DNA of 64,000 nucleotides from positions 62,001-126,000 of the forward strand of contig NZ_JAAGLU010000003.1 of assembly GCF_010550245.1 (NCBI RefSeq), in the 5' to 3' direction. This document shows positions 29,193 to 37,622 of this stretch, one piece after another. How positions within the stretch are numbered: the stretch's first letter is position 1; the number at the start of each line of letters is the position of its first letter. The DNA comes from Streptomyces sp. SID12501 (GTDB lineage: Bacteria; Actinomycetota; Actinomycetes; Streptomycetales; Streptomycetaceae). A program made the translations under genes and the position numbers. The notes below the pieces were generated by a model. The model ran no database searches and was not told where the DNA came from. It saw only the letters and a list, made by a program, of their open reading frames with translations.

Positions 29193-29218
29193 GCCGGCGC
29201 CACGAAGGTGGCGCCGGC
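29193..29218 (+). terminator. intrinsic hairpin after the PBP gene
   Basis: GCCGGCGCCAC (29193-29203) pairs perfectly with GTGGCGCCGGC (29208-29218), loop GAAG. No T run follows. It lies between convergent genes. Confidence 0.75.
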
Positions 29219-29296
29219 TGACGTACTCCACAGCTGTGGACCGAAGAACACTCAGGGAACCGAGAGCGCTAAGGGGACTGAGGATACTGAGCGCAC

Positions 29297-29761
29297 TCAG
29301 CCGGCGAGGAGCCTCTTCACGGCGGCGGCGACCCGGCCGCCCTCGGCGAGGCCCGCGACCTTCGGGTTCACGATCTTCATGACCTGGCCCATGGCACGCG
29401 GCCCCTCGGCACCGGCCGCCTTCGCCTCCTCGACGGCCTGGGCGACGATCCGGTTCAGCTCCTCGTCGTCGAGCTGCTTGGGCAGGTAGGCGGCGAGGAG
29501 CACGCCCTCCGCCTTCTCGCGCTCGGCCTGCTCGGGGCGGTTGCCCTGAGCGAAGGCGTCGGCGGCCTCGCGGCGCTTCTTCGCCTCACGGGTGATCACC
29601 TTGGTGACCTCCTCGTCGGAGAGTTCGCGCTTCTCCTTGCCGGAGACCTCTTCCTGGGTGATCGCGGTGAGGGTGAGCCGGAGCGTCGAGGAGCGGAGCT
29701 CGTCGCGCTCCTTGATGGCGGCGTTGAGGTCTTCCCTGAGCTTCGACTTGAGCGTGGTCAT
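29297..29761 (-). CDS. GatB/YqeY domain protein
   Basis: 154 aa from ATG 29761. MTTLKSKLREDLNAAIKERD, then REAKKRREAADAFAQGNR and YLPKQLDDEELNRIV, are the YqeY-family helices; the C-terminal VMKIVNPKVAGLAEGGRVA is the part shared with the GatB tail that contacts tRNA. The biochemical role is not established. Monocistronic and divergent from the phosphoesterase gene. Confidence 0.9.
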   Translation of the reverse strand: MTTLKSKLREDLNAAIKERDELRSSTLRLTLTAITQEEVSGKEKRELSDEEVTKVITREAKKRREAADAFAQGNRPEQAEREKAEGVLLAAYLPKQLDDEELNRIVAQAVEEAKAAGAEGPRAMGQVMKIVNPKVAGLAEGGRVAAAVKRLLAG

Positions 29762-29839
29762 GGGATCGATTGTCGCAGGTACGGGAAGGGCACCGCCCGT
29801 GGATTTCCACCGTCGCTGCGCGCCTGACACGATGGGAGC

Positions 29840-30766
29840 ATGCGCGCGCGATACGCAGTACCCCTGGGAATCACGGCGGTTGCCGCCGCCGGCCTCGTCT
29901 ACTCGGCGGGTTTCGAGACCCGCTCCTTCCGCCTGCGACGGGTGACCGTGCCGGTGCTGCCCGCGGGCATGCGCCCCCTGCGCGTGCTCCAGGTCTCCGA
30001 CATCCACATGGTCGGCGGGCAGTACAAGAAGCAGCGCTGGCTGCGCTCCCTGGCCGGCCTGCGCCCCGACTTCGTGATCAACACGGGCGACAACCTGTCC
30101 GACCCGGAGGGCGTGCCCGAGGTGCTGGACGCACTCGGCCCGCTGATGGAGTTCCCGGGCGCGTACGTCTTCGGCTCGAACGACTACTACGGCCCCAAAC
30201 CCCGTAACCCCGCCCGCTACCTGCTCGAGAAGACCCAGGGCAAACACGGGCTCAACGGCAACCCGCCCGCGGTCGACGTGGTCCACAACCCGTGGGAGGA
30301 CCTGCGCGACGGCTTCGACACGGCGGGCTGGCTGAACCTGACGAACACCCGCGGCACGCTGAAGATCGACGGCATGTCGGTGGAGCTGACCGGTCTGGAC
30401 GACCCGCACATCAAGCGGGACCGGTACGCGCAGGTGGCCGGCGGCCCGTCCAGGACGGCTGACTTCTCGATGGCCGTCGTCCACGCCCCCTACCTCCGGG
30501 TCCTGGACGCGTTCACCGCGGACTCGTACCCGCTGACCCTGGCCGGCCACACGCACGGCGGCCAGCTGTGCATCCCCTTCTACGGCGCCCTGGTCACCAA
30601 CTGCGACCTCGACACCGACCGCGTGAAGGGCCTGTCGACACACACGGCGGAGGGCCGGACGTCGTACCTCCACGTCTCCGCCGGCTGCGGCGCCAACCGC
30701 TACACGCCGGTACGGTTCGCCTGCCCGCCGGAGGCGACACTGCTGACGCTGGCCGCGCGAGGCTGA
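29840..30766 (+). CDS. calcineurin-like metallophosphoesterase
   Basis: 308 aa. Hydrophobic N-terminus (AVPLGITAVAAAGLVYSAG) acts as a membrane anchor or uncleaved signal. Metal ligands: VSDIHMV, INTGDNLSD, VFGSNDYYG (GNHD with Ser for the first variable position), VVHAPYLR and LAGHTHGGQLC. The set matches the YaeI-type phosphoesterases, which act on lipid or periplasmic substrates; the true substrate is unknown. Confidence 0.9.
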   Translation: MRARYAVPLGITAVAAAGLVYSAGFETRSFRLRRVTVPVLPAGMRPLRVLQVSDIHMVGGQYKKQRWLRSLAGLRPDFVINTGDNLSDPEGVPEVLDALGPLMEFPGAYVFGSNDYYGPKPRNPARYLLEKTQGKHGLNGNPPAVDVVHNPWEDLRDGFDTAGWLNLTNTRGTLKIDGMSVELTGLDDPHIKRDRYAQVAGGPSRTADFSMAVVHAPYLRVLDAFTADSYPLTLAGHTHGGQLCIPFYGALVTNCDLDTDRVKGLSTHTAEGRTSYLHVSAGCGANRYTPVRFACPPEATLLTLAARG

Positions 30767-30840
30767 CGCTGACGGCGCGGGCGTAACCCACACAGACCGC
30801 CCGGATCGCCCCATTTGCCCGGCCGTCCTAGCGTGAGGGC

Positions 30841-31617
30841 ATGACCGCCCCGATACCCAGGGACATCCCGGACCTCCCCGCGCTCCCGGGCGGACCGGCC
30901 CTCCTCTCCTCCCCCGTCCCCGCCACGGCGGTGGTGACGCCGATACGCCGCCCCGTGACGGCGGCCTTCCGCCTCCTCACCGCCGCCACGGCGGCCACCG
31001 CCGTGACAGCCGAACTGCTCCTCGGCAGCCCACTCCACGTCCTGAGCCGGTTCACGATCCAGAGCAGCATCCTGCTGACCCTGGTCATGACCGTCTCGGC
31101 CCGCCGCGCCTGGACAGCCCGCCGCCCCCTGCCCGCCACCCTGACGGGCGCGGCGCTCCTGTACGTCGTGATCGGCGCCCTGGTCCATCACCTGCTGGTG
31201 ACCAACCCGTCGAGCCCGTTCGCCACACCGTCTCCGCCGACAGGCTGGCACGTCATCACCGACCAGATCCTGCATACGGCGATCCCGATCGCGGCACTCG
31301 TGAACCTGCTGCTCATGACCGCCTCCGGCCACCTGCACCTGCGTCAGGCGGCACCGTGGCTCCTGTACCCCCTGGCGTACCTGGCCTTCTCCCTGGCCCG
31401 AGGCGAACTGCTCCTCCCGGGCACGCCGAACCGCTATCTGTACGGCTTCCTCGACGTGGAGGAACACGGCTACAAGAGCGTCCTGGGCAACGCCCTCCTC
31501 CTCGGCCTCGCCTTCTACGCCCTTGCCGTCCTCCTCGTAACCGTCGACCACATCCGCCCGAACCCCGTCCACCACCGCGTCAAAACCGGATTTCGCCTGG
31601 GGCCACCCGTGGGCTAA
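30841..31617 (+). CDS. Pr6Pr-type integral membrane protein
   Basis: 258 aa with about six hydrophobic segments ([48 protein letters not shown] and others). The region [19 protein letters not shown] with [17 protein letters not shown] matches the Pr6Pr/FAR-17a-AIG1-like family pattern. No biochemical function is established. It ends about 45 bases before the tRNA-Pro gene. Confidence 0.78.
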   Translation: MTAPIPRDIPDLPALPGGPALLSSPVPATAVVTPIRRPVTAAFRLLTAATAATAVTAELLLGSPLHVLSRFTIQSSILLTLVMTVSARRAWTARRPLPATLTGAALLYVVIGALVHHLLVTNPSSPFATPSPPTGWHVITDQILHTAIPIAALVNLLLMTASGHLHLRQAAPWLLYPLAYLAFSLARGELLLPGTPNRYLYGFLDVEEHGYKSVLGNALLLGLAFYALAVLLVTVDHIRPNPVHHRVKTGFRLGPPVG

Positions 31618-31660
31618 AGTAAACGACGTCGCCGCGACAAGCAGGACAAGCAGCGACATC

Positions 31661-31734
31661 GGGGTGTAGCGCAGCTTGGCAGCGCGCTTCGTTCGGGACG
31701 AAGAGGTCGTGGGTTCAAATCCCGCCACCCCGAC
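31661..31734 (+). tRNA. tRNA-Pro (anticodon CGG)
   Basis: 74 bases. Acceptor CGGGGTG pairs with CACCCCG (31727-31733); anticodon stem CTTCG/CGAAG encloses TTCGGGA, giving anticodon CGG; T-loop TTCAAAT between GTGGG and CCCGC. CCA is not encoded. Its 3' part from base 31691 is duplicated at 48179, and the element inserted here restores the complete 3' end, so the tRNA remains functional. Confidence 0.95.
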
Positions 31735-31736
31735 AC
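31691..31736 (+). repeat. attL of the AICE (46-bp tRNA segment)
   Basis: Identical over 46 bases to 48179-48224. It runs from the anticodon stem of tRNA-Pro to two bases past the discriminator. This copy is part of the working tRNA. Confidence 0.93.
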
Positions 31737-31740
31737 AGGT

Positions 31741-31776
31741 CAGAGGCCCATTCGCTTGATCGCGAATGGGCCTCTG
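31741..31776. terminator. 15-bp perfect hairpin inside left end of AICE
   Basis: CAGAGGCCCATTCGC (31741-31755) pairs perfectly with GCGAATGGGCCTCTG (31762-31776), loop TTGATC. Placed five bases after attL it can end tRNA transcription, replacing the chromosomal terminator that is now beyond attR. Confidence 0.75.
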
Positions 31777-31784
31777 TCGTGCTC

Positions 31785-31796
31785 GGGGGGCCAAAC
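31785..31796 (+). repeat. GGGGGGCCAAAC, possible integrase arm site
   Basis: Shares GGGGGCCAAAC with a tandem pair at 48053-48076 near the other end of the AICE. Location between attL and the integrase gene fits an arm-type binding site, but this is inference. Confidence 0.4.
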
Positions 31797-31875
31797 GAGA
31801 AGAACCCCACTGTGGGACTGCTAACCCTCTGCGCCCGTCCTCTGCACGTTGCCCGAGACCGGTGGACCGCTCCGC

Positions 31876-32418
31876 TCAGGCGCCCGCTCGCCACGATGGC
31901 GGCCAACTCGCGCGCTCAGCGATGACCCCACCCGGAACTTGCAGGCCTGTCCGTGCTTTGTCGTAAAAGGTTTCCCTGGCCCCCCGATACTCGCGATATG
32001 CCTGTTCCCACTTGGCCGCGTCCCCGGCAAGACGGCCCCGCGCCATCCACTCCAGATGCCACACCGTCTCGTTCAGCTTGCGGACCGCAGTGGCTGTGGC
32101 GGGATCAGCCAGTAGGCGGAGCGGTTCCGTCATGGCGGCACGCTTCGCCTCCGCTTTTGCTGCCTGCTCCAGCGCATCGTTCGTAGGCTCCACGGGAGTG
32201 GGATCTTCAGTCAACCCTTGATGTGCAGCCAGCCTCTGGTAAGCGACAACGCACTCCTTGATTGCCTGCCCGTAATCGCTGTACGCCTGCAAGAGCAACC
32301 CGTCCCACCGAGCCCCGTGCTCCCTTCGCCAGCGGGTCCGCTCGTTCAGCATCCCCACCAGGTACGACAGGACTGCACCCAGCACGACTCCGATCAAGGT
32401 CGAGAACTCGTTCCCCAC
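31876..32418 (-). CDS. membrane-anchored hypothetical protein between integrase and attL
   Basis: 180 aa from GTG 32418 with AGGGAGA upstream. One N-terminal membrane segment (FSTLIGVVLGAVLSYLVGML) followed by a soluble helical domain with paired Trp motifs (TVWHLEWMARGRLAGDAAKW). I do not recognise it. pSAM2 has its integrase gene directly beside attP, so this is an added cargo gene; similar single-TM proteins next to att sites are often toxins, superinfection factors or defence proteins, which cannot be decided here. Confidence 0.65.
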   Translation of the reverse strand: MGNEFSTLIGVVLGAVLSYLVGMLNERTRWRREHGARWDGLLLQAYSDYGQAIKECVVAYQRLAAHQGLTEDPTPVEPTNDALEQAAKAEAKRAAMTEPLRLLADPATATAVRKLNETVWHLEWMARGRLAGDAAKWEQAYREYRGARETFYDKARTGLQVPGGVIAERASWPPSWRAGA

Positions 32419-32489
32419 CGATCTCCCTAAATGATGGCGTCACCTCTTCAGCGACACCTCACCATCAGGCTGTGGAGGAGCAGCGTCGC

Positions 32490-33665
32490 TCAAACCACCG
32501 GGCCTCCCCCACCATCAGCAAAGATCTCGTCCATCGCTTCCGCTCCCTGCGTGATCACCGGGCGGAGTTGCTTGCGGTACACCGCTTCCGTGGTCGCCTG
32601 ACTGCTGTGACCGACCAAAAGCGCGATGCGTTCCAACGGGATGCCATGGTCCGAGAGCAGCGACACGAAGCTGTGCCGCAGCTCCCGCGGGGTCCACTCC
32701 GGTTTCAGTCCCGCTTTCTTGACGATGGCCTTGAAGTCGCGCCGAACGTTGGCCGCATCTAGCGGCTCGCCGGTCCGGGTCGTGAAGACACGGCCGGTCG
32801 GGTCCCACTCCTTCCCCTTCGACGTGCGTTCCTTCTTCTGCAATCTCAGGTGCTCTTCGAGCACGTCGACCACCTGATTCGGGAGAGCGATGGTCCGCCG
32901 GCTCTTCCTGGTCTTTGTCTCTCCGTGCTTGCGCACCGAGCGCCACACCGCGACGTGCGGCGGAACGTCGCCCTTCGTCTCCAGGAAGACGTGATCCCAG
33001 GTGAGAGGCCGCGCCTCTTCCGTACGAACGCCGCTGAGCAGCGAGAGCACGAGGTACGCGTACAGCCGTGACGGCCGTGCGGCAATGAGCACCGCTTTGG
33101 CCTCGTCCAAGTTCAGTGCCTTGCTCGGTCGACCGGGGCGCCCTTCCGGTGCGGTGACGAGAAGGGCCACGTTGCGCGCTGCCTTGTCCCGGCGCTGAGC
33201 GTGCGCGGTGGACCGGCGCAGGATGGCGAGCAGGTCGCGCAGGCTTCGCGTCGCGAGGAATTCGGCCCTGTCGTCCAACCAGTCATCGACGTCGTCCGCG
33301 CTGAGTTCCTTCAGCTTGGCCTTGCCGATGAACGGGATCAGGTGCTTGTTCGCCATCGAGCGGTTCTTGCCGATGGTGCCCTTCTCGTCGCGCCCCTTGA
33401 GTCCGCGCTCCAACCAGTCGTTCACCGCGTCCGCCACGGTGTAGTTGGCCGGCGCCTTAACGCCGGTCTGTACCTCCTTTTTCAAGTCCCGGATCTTGTT
33501 GCGGACTTCGGTCTTCGTCTTGCCGTACACCTTCGGTCGACGGCGCTTACCGTTCGGGGCGTGCCCCAAAGAAACGGCGCCCACAAAGCTCTTCTTCGCG
33601 GGGTCCCAATAGATCGTGTCCGCACCGTGTCCCGCCTTGGTGGCGCGTTTCGGGGTCTCAGTCAT
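32490..33665 (-). CDS. int: tyrosine integrase of the AICE
   Basis: 391 aa from ATG 33665, which has GGAGG about ten bases upstream; ATG 33683 lacks one. N-terminal arm-binding segment (DTIYWDPAKKSFVGAV), SAM-like core-binding domain (about 60-150), and catalytic domain with Arg in LLSGVRTEEARPL (about 214), RELRHSF (about 326-332), VGHSS (about 350) and nucleophile Tyr in EAVYRKQL (about 361). It should recombine attP with the 3' end of tRNA-Pro. Same strand as, and about 75 bases downstream of, the excisionase-type gene. Confidence 0.95.
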   Translation of the reverse strand: MTETPKRATKAGHGADTIYWDPAKKSFVGAVSLGHAPNGKRRRPKVYGKTKTEVRNKIRDLKKEVQTGVKAPANYTVADAVNDWLERGLKGRDEKGTIGKNRSMANKHLIPFIGKAKLKELSADDVDDWLDDRAEFLATRSLRDLLAILRRSTAHAQRRDKAARNVALLVTAPEGRPGRPSKALNLDEAKAVLIAARPSRLYAYLVLSLLSGVRTEEARPLTWDHVFLETKGDVPPHVAVWRSVRKHGETKTRKSRRTIALPNQVVDVLEEHLRLQKKERTSKGKEWDPTGRVFTTRTGEPLDAANVRRDFKAIVKKAGLKPEWTPRELRHSFVSLLSDHGIPLERIALLVGHSSQATTEAVYRKQLRPVITQGAEAMDEIFADGGGGPVV

Positions 33666-33739
33666 GCTGCGTTGTGCCTCCATAGGACAGGGCCGCGCCC
33701 CGGGAGGACGCGGCCCTGTTGTGGTGGGTGGTTGGGAGT

Positions 33740-33949
33740 TCAGGCGGTGGCTCTTGCCTCGCGCTTGAGAAGTTCGACGTACTCCGCGATGTAGTCAGGC
33801 GGCACGAGTCGACGTCGACCGATGCGAACGGTCTGGAGTCTTCCGAGCCGTATCTCCTCGTAGACCATCGAGCGGCCGATCCGGAGAACTATCGCGGCCT
33901 CTTCGGGCCGGTAGAGGAGTTGTTCAGCAGACGCAACGGCGGTGCTCAT
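33740..33949 (-). CDS. xis: excisionase-type helix-turn-helix protein
   Basis: 69 aa. LLYRPEEAAIVLRIGRSMVYEEIRLGRL is the MerR-like winged HTH of AlpA/Xis proteins, followed by VRIGRRRLVPPDYIAEYV. Such proteins bend DNA at the att arms to favour excision. Position directly before int on the same strand matches xis in pSAM2. Confidence 0.88.
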   Translation of the reverse strand: MSTAVASAEQLLYRPEEAAIVLRIGRSMVYEEIRLGRLQTVRIGRRRLVPPDYIAEYVELLKREARATA

Positions 33950-34004
33950 GCGGCGGTGCCTCCTCGGCAGGGAGTCAGGGGCGGTGGCCCCCTTCCTGTC
34001 AGGT

Positions 34005-34219
34005 CCGCTACTTCCGCTACCTCCGCTACCGCCCTGTTCAGGGGCATGATCGTGGTAGCGGATATGGGCAGCGGTAGCGGATGGAGCCGCTACCGGCCCC
34101 GGGATCGTGGCCGCGGGGCGGGTAGCGGACGGGCGGCGCGGTAGCGGATGCGGAGTGCCGATCCGCTACCGGTTTTAGTGCTCTGGCCTGCCCGGTAGCG
34201 GAGGTAGCGGAAGTAGCGC
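34005..34219. repeat. GTAGCGG/CCGCTAC heptamer array, possible replication origin
   Basis: Eleven exact heptamers: CCGCTAC at 34005, 34014, 34023, 34087 and 34163, and GTAGCGG at 34055, 34074, 34122, 34141, 34195 and 34204, with a one-base variant at 34213. The first three are spaced exactly nine bases. The array lies between xis and the replication genes and runs into the 3' end of the DUF3631 gene, where it encodes LLPLPPLPG. Its density suggests an iteron-type origin or a binding site for the replication or transfer protein. Confidence 0.7.
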
Positions 34220-35341
34220 ACTTTCCGCGGGGGGAGGGCAGTAGCGTTGCCACGCGTCGTGAAGATCGGACGCGTAATAGCCCTTCATGACGCTTCCGCC
34301 GGCCTTGATGTTGCGGGCCGCGATCGGCGAGTTGTCCGCGGTCATGTACTCGCGCAGCATCCGTGAGAGGCCGCGGGCATCAAGCGGCTTGCCGCTCATG
34401 TCCGCCCACGGCGCCTCTTCGAGGCTGTGCAGCCTGTCGAGGATGGCGACGGTGGGCAGACGGTCGATGCCGTTGAGCACGTAGTCGCGCAGGTCGATCA
34501 ACAGACGGATTCCGACGCTGCCCTTGTCACTGGTCTTGGCCGCGTTCACCAGCTCGATGCACGCAGCACGGGCCCGCTCCGGCCACGTGCCGCCCGCCGC
34601 GTCGGCCACGGCGAGCAAGGGCTCCCATACGTCCGCGGGCCGGTCGCTGATGCCCTCCGGAAGCTCCGGGAACACTCCATCGACCAGGTGGCGGATGGAC
34701 TGCGCCCAATTGGCGAGCCGGTCGCGCAGTTCGTGTCCTTCCTTCTCGTGGATGCGCTGACGGAACGGTTCGACCTGCTCGTTCGGTGCGCGGCGCCGCA
34801 TCCGAACAATGACCGAGCGAGTCAGGATCGTGTCGGGCAGCGAGCCAAGCCCGGCGACCGCGACCCCGCAGAACGACGGGAACTCCTGTACCTGCTGATT
34901 GGAGCCGTCGCCCACACAGCGCCACATGACGCCAGAGCGTCGGTGGCCTGCGTTCAGGAAGCCCCGGAGCTGTTCGTTCTCTCCGGCCTTGGGCCCGAAG
35001 ACCGTATCGATCTCGTCGAACAGGATCGTCGGCCGTCCCTCCATCCCGGACACCGCGCGGAACAGTGCGGACGCGGATGCGTTGACCGCGACCATCGGTT
35101 GCGGCACGAGGGTTTCCACGATCTCCAGAGCGCGAGACTTGCCCGACCCCGGCTCCGGCGACAGGAACGCGAGCCGCGGTGTGGAGTCGAAGCAGTCGAG
35201 CAGGTGCGCGTGCGCGTCCCACAGAGTCACGGCGACGTACGCGGCTTCGAGCGGGAAGATGTTGAAGCGTCGGTGGAAGGCTTCCACCTCATCGAGCAGT
35301 GCGGAGCCGTCCATGACGGGTGCCGGCGAGTTGGCGCTCAT
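34175..35341 (-). CDS. DUF3631 P-loop protein of the replication module
   Basis: 388 aa from ATG 35341, with GGGAGG upstream and a four-base overlap with the preceding stop. Walker A SPEPGSGKSRAL and Walker B TILFDEIDTVFG, with NAGHRRSG and GSLPDTILTRSVIVRMRRR (arginine finger region) as in DUF3631 helicase-like ATPases. In AICEs such proteins accompany Prim-Pol and probably act as the replicative helicase or loader. The last ~15 residues are encoded by the heptamer array. Confidence 0.85.
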   Translation of the reverse strand: MSANSPAPVMDGSALLDEVEAFHRRFNIFPLEAAYVAVTLWDAHAHLLDCFDSTPRLAFLSPEPGSGKSRALEIVETLVPQPMVAVNASASALFRAVSGMEGRPTILFDEIDTVFGPKAGENEQLRGFLNAGHRRSGVMWRCVGDGSNQQVQEFPSFCGVAVAGLGSLPDTILTRSVIVRMRRRAPNEQVEPFRQRIHEKEGHELRDRLANWAQSIRHLVDGVFPELPEGISDRPADVWEPLLAVADAAGGTWPERARAACIELVNAAKTSDKGSVGIRLLIDLRDYVLNGIDRLPTVAILDRLHSLEEAPWADMSGKPLDARGLSRMLREYMTADNSPIAARNIKAGGSVMKGYYASDLHDAWQRYCPPPAESALLPLPPLPGRPEH

Positions 35342-35694
35342 GCCGCCTGCCTCCCTTCCTGGTTGATGCGGAGCGGACATACGTCGCGGTGTGCGCTGTG
35401 GTCGTCAATCAGGGCAAGCACCTTCGTGTGACCGACGGCGCTGCGGTCCCTGCCGCACAGGCACTTCGAGGTGGCGGTCGGTACGGCGCGACCGGGTGCG
35501 GAGATGCGCAGCCATGCGACCGGGTACCGCCCATCTCCCTGCTGCGAGTCAGGGCCAACAGCAGTGCGGACGCCCTTGCGGGCGGCGCCTATCGGCTCGC
35601 CCACGGCCAGACCGAGCGCGGCTTGTGCGGCGGCGCGCGGGCCGGAGTGGGGAGCGGGAAGGCTCTTCAGGAGGGGGCGAGTAGGGGCGCTCAT
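35338..35694 (-). CDS. small protein with CxC...H motif, replication module
   Basis: 118 aa from ATG 35694, overlapping the Prim-Pol stop and the DUF3631 start by four bases each. An Ala/Gly-rich N-terminal half is followed by SKCLCGRDRSAVGHTKVL and HSAHRDVCPLR, a possible zinc site (C-x-C...C). I do not recognise the family. The overlaps show it is made in step with the two replication proteins. Confidence 0.65.
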   Translation of the reverse strand: MSAPTRPLLKSLPAPHSGPRAAAQAALGLAVGEPIGAARKGVRTAVGPDSQQGDGRYPVAWLRISAPGRAVPTATSKCLCGRDRSAVGHTKVLALIDDHSAHRDVCPLRINQEGRQAA

Positions 35695-36581
35695 GCCGCC
35701 CTCCGGTGCTGGTTTCGAGCAATCGACCAATTCAGACCGCTGCGAATGGTCGCCTCACACGATCGCGGCGAGAGACCAGCCTGCTCCCCCGCCCACTGAA
35801 GAGCCTCTTCCACCTGCTCCCTGGGAAGGTCGCCCGACGCGATGAACCGCCCCAAGGCTCGCGCCGCCCGGAGCAACGTGGCGTTGCGCTCGCCCTCCGG
35901 TGCCGTGCGAACGCTCGCGGTTTCCGCATTCAGGCCCGCTGCCGCGTAGCGAGAGGCTCGTACAGCCGATGGTGCAGCCGTCAGTGCCCGCGATGACTGA
36001 CGGACCGTCAAGCGGGCACACAGCCAGTCCGGCAGGGGCGCGGGCGGTGCGTCGTTGACGATCGCGTAGGCGCCACCGCTGGTGATGCTGCCGGGCGCAA
36101 CGACGTAACCGCCCCACGCCCGGGTGTCGATGCGCTTACCGAGCCGTCCAGCCGTGTTGCCGAGCCGGACACCGGGCGGCGCCGCGAAGTACAGGTGGAC
36201 CCCGCCGCCCGCGGTCCGCACCGTGCGCGTGGTGGGGACGGCATGCCCGGCGCGCTCGCAGAGCGCCGTGAAGGTCGTCACGCCGTTAGGCGTGTCCGTA
36301 CTGCACTTGCGCTTGGGCATGTCGAGGTCGACTACAACCAGCCCGGATGGACCGGTCGCAATGCCGACGTTGAACGGGAGGTCGCCCCATGCCCGGCGGA
36401 TGCGGTCCGGGTCGATCGTGGCGCGCTCTTCCCACTTGCGGTGACCGCCGGCGCAGTCTCCGATGCCGGGACATACGTCCTCCCCGTGGAGGGCAGGGCG
36501 CTTGTCACCGGGGCGCAGAGGGAGGACGGCCCATCCTCGCTCGGCAGCGTCCAGTGCGGCGTACAGAAGATGGCGGTTCAT
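35691..36581 (-). CDS. bifunctional DNA primase/polymerase (Prim-Pol)
   Basis: 296 aa from ATG 36581. The N-terminal Prim-Pol domain has AAERGWAVLPLRPGDKRPAL, the metal motif VVVDLDMP and GGGVHLYFAAPPG; NVGIATGPSGLVVVDLD is the classic D-x-D strand. A helical C-terminal part follows (LLRAARALGRFIASGDLPRE). This defines the Prim-Pol replication type among AICEs, in contrast to RepSA of pSAM2. First gene of the three-gene replication operon. Confidence 0.9.
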   Translation of the reverse strand: MNRHLLYAALDAAERGWAVLPLRPGDKRPALHGEDVCPGIGDCAGGHRKWEERATIDPDRIRRAWGDLPFNVGIATGPSGLVVVDLDMPKRKCSTDTPNGVTTFTALCERAGHAVPTTRTVRTAGGGVHLYFAAPPGVRLGNTAGRLGKRIDTRAWGGYVVAPGSITSGGAYAIVNDAPPAPLPDWLCARLTVRQSSRALTAAPSAVRASRYAAAGLNAETASVRTAPEGERNATLLRAARALGRFIASGDLPREQVEEALQWAGEQAGLSPRSCEATIRSGLNWSIARNQHRRAA

Positions 36582-36654
36582 GCGGCCACCGCCAATCCGC
36601 TCGATGGGGTGGCAAGGGCCGGACGGCTCTCGCCGAATGCCGGTCGGTGGGTCA

Positions 36655-36741
36655 TGCTGGAGGTCTCCTGTGTTCTGTTGGAGGGACAGGGAGAACCGAG
36701 GCGGCGCGGTCTTGTGGTGAGAGGCGCCGCCTCGGGCATTG
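36655..36741 (-). promoter_or_regulatory. control region upstream of Prim-Pol with 12-bp hairpin
   Basis: CCGAGGCGGCGC (36696-36707) pairs perfectly with GCGCCGCCTCGG (36724-36735). The region shares TCTCCTG, GGAGGGACAG (36680-36689) and GTGGTGAGAGGCG (36714-36726) with the region before the gene at 44372, so both operons may be under one regulator. The hairpin may instead terminate the gene ending at 36742. Confidence 0.55.
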
Positions 36742-37260
36742 CTACTGGTGCTTGGCCCAGTGGGCGTATTCCTGGCGGACGTAGCCGCGCGATTCGGCGG
36801 CGGCCCTCGGGTACGCGGCCCGAATCGGTCCGCTCGGGTGTCCGCCGCTGTTGTCGCGGTCGTGGTCGACGAACCGGCGGGCCGCTTGGGTGGCCGCCGT
36901 GTCGGCGTCGCTGGTGATGCCTGCCTGTTCGTCGTGCAGCGCGATGCGGTCCAGCAGTGCCGCTTTGCGCAGCCAGTATTCGCGGCCGTCGTCGCCGTTG
37001 AACGGCAGGTCAATGACGGTCCTGGCGGTGCGGGCGGTCCATGCGATCTCGCGGACGATGCTCGGGGCGAACGCGTAGGCCGCTTCCGGGGTGGGCCACG
37101 GGCCCTGTTCGGCGCGGTGGTCGACATGGGCGTAGAGGCGGGTGCGCTTGCCGTCGCGGGCGGGTTCGACGGTGACGGTGCCGGTCGCGAAAGTGGTGTC
37201 CAGCGCGGCGACGATGCGGTTGGTGTCGGCCGGGTCACAGATGATGCGGATCTCGAACAC
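36742..37260 (-). CDS. AICE hypothetical protein, 172 aa
   Basis: GTG 37260 has GAGAGGA upstream and gives MFEIRIICDPADTNRIVAAL. A compact alpha/beta N-terminal half (TGTVTVEPARDGKRTRLYAHV) and a helical C-terminal half (WLRKAALLDRIALHDEQAG) without membrane segments or known motifs. I do not recognise a function. It lies between the replication module and the Cys-rich gene on one strand. Confidence 0.7.
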   Translation of the reverse strand: MFEIRIICDPADTNRIVAALDTTFATGTVTVEPARDGKRTRLYAHVDHRAEQGPWPTPEAAYAFAPSIVREIAWTARTARTVIDLPFNGDDGREYWLRKAALLDRIALHDEQAGITSDADTAATQAARRFVDHDRDNSGGHPSGPIRAAYPRAAAESRGYVRQEYAHWAKHQ

Positions 37261-37277
37261 GGTGGTCCTCTCAGTGA

Positions 37278-37622
37278 TCAGAACGGGGGTTCGGTGCTGT
37301 AGCAGCCGCACGTGCGTGAGCGGGTGCCGCAAGCCGGGCAGGCCCGCCGGATGCGGAGCCAGCGCGGGCTGTGAGGCAGCCACACGAACCGCAGCGGCAG
37401 GAACGGGGCGCACACGCAGGCGTCGTAGTCCGGCTCGTCCTCCCCGTACACCGCACCGATCACGTCTCCCTCGCCGCCGCAGTACGGGCAGTTGGGGTCC
37501 GGGAGACGGTGCAGGGCGAGGATCGGGCGCGGGCCGCGCGGGCGCCCTCCGACGGGGTGGGAGACCCATCCCGCGTGGTGGCGGACGGCGAGGCGGTGGC
37601 GGGCGAGGAGCCGGGCGATCAC
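37278..37622 (-). CDS. Cys-rich zinc-ribbon-like AICE protein
   Basis: 114 aa from GTG 37622, overlapping the previous stop by four bases. Cysteines are arranged as CPYCGGEGD ... DACVC ... CPACGTRSRTCGC, a double CxxC pattern typical of zinc ribbons. Function unknown. Confidence 0.65.
   Translation of the reverse strand: MIARLLARHRLAVRHHAGWVSHPVGGRPRGPRPILALHRLPDPNCPYCGGEGDVIGAVYGEDEPDYDACVCAPFLPLRFVWLPHSPRWLRIRRACPACGTRSRTCGCYSTEPPF

Noticed and set aside
26702..29251. Minus-strand open frame opposite the PBP gene
   Set aside because: The plus strand encodes a complete class A PBP with all motifs; the antisense product is a low-complexity Arg/Leu/Val sequence.
34005..34219. CRISPR or phage attachment array
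   Set aside because: Units are only seven bases, occur in both orientations and have irregular spacing, unlike CRISPR repeats.
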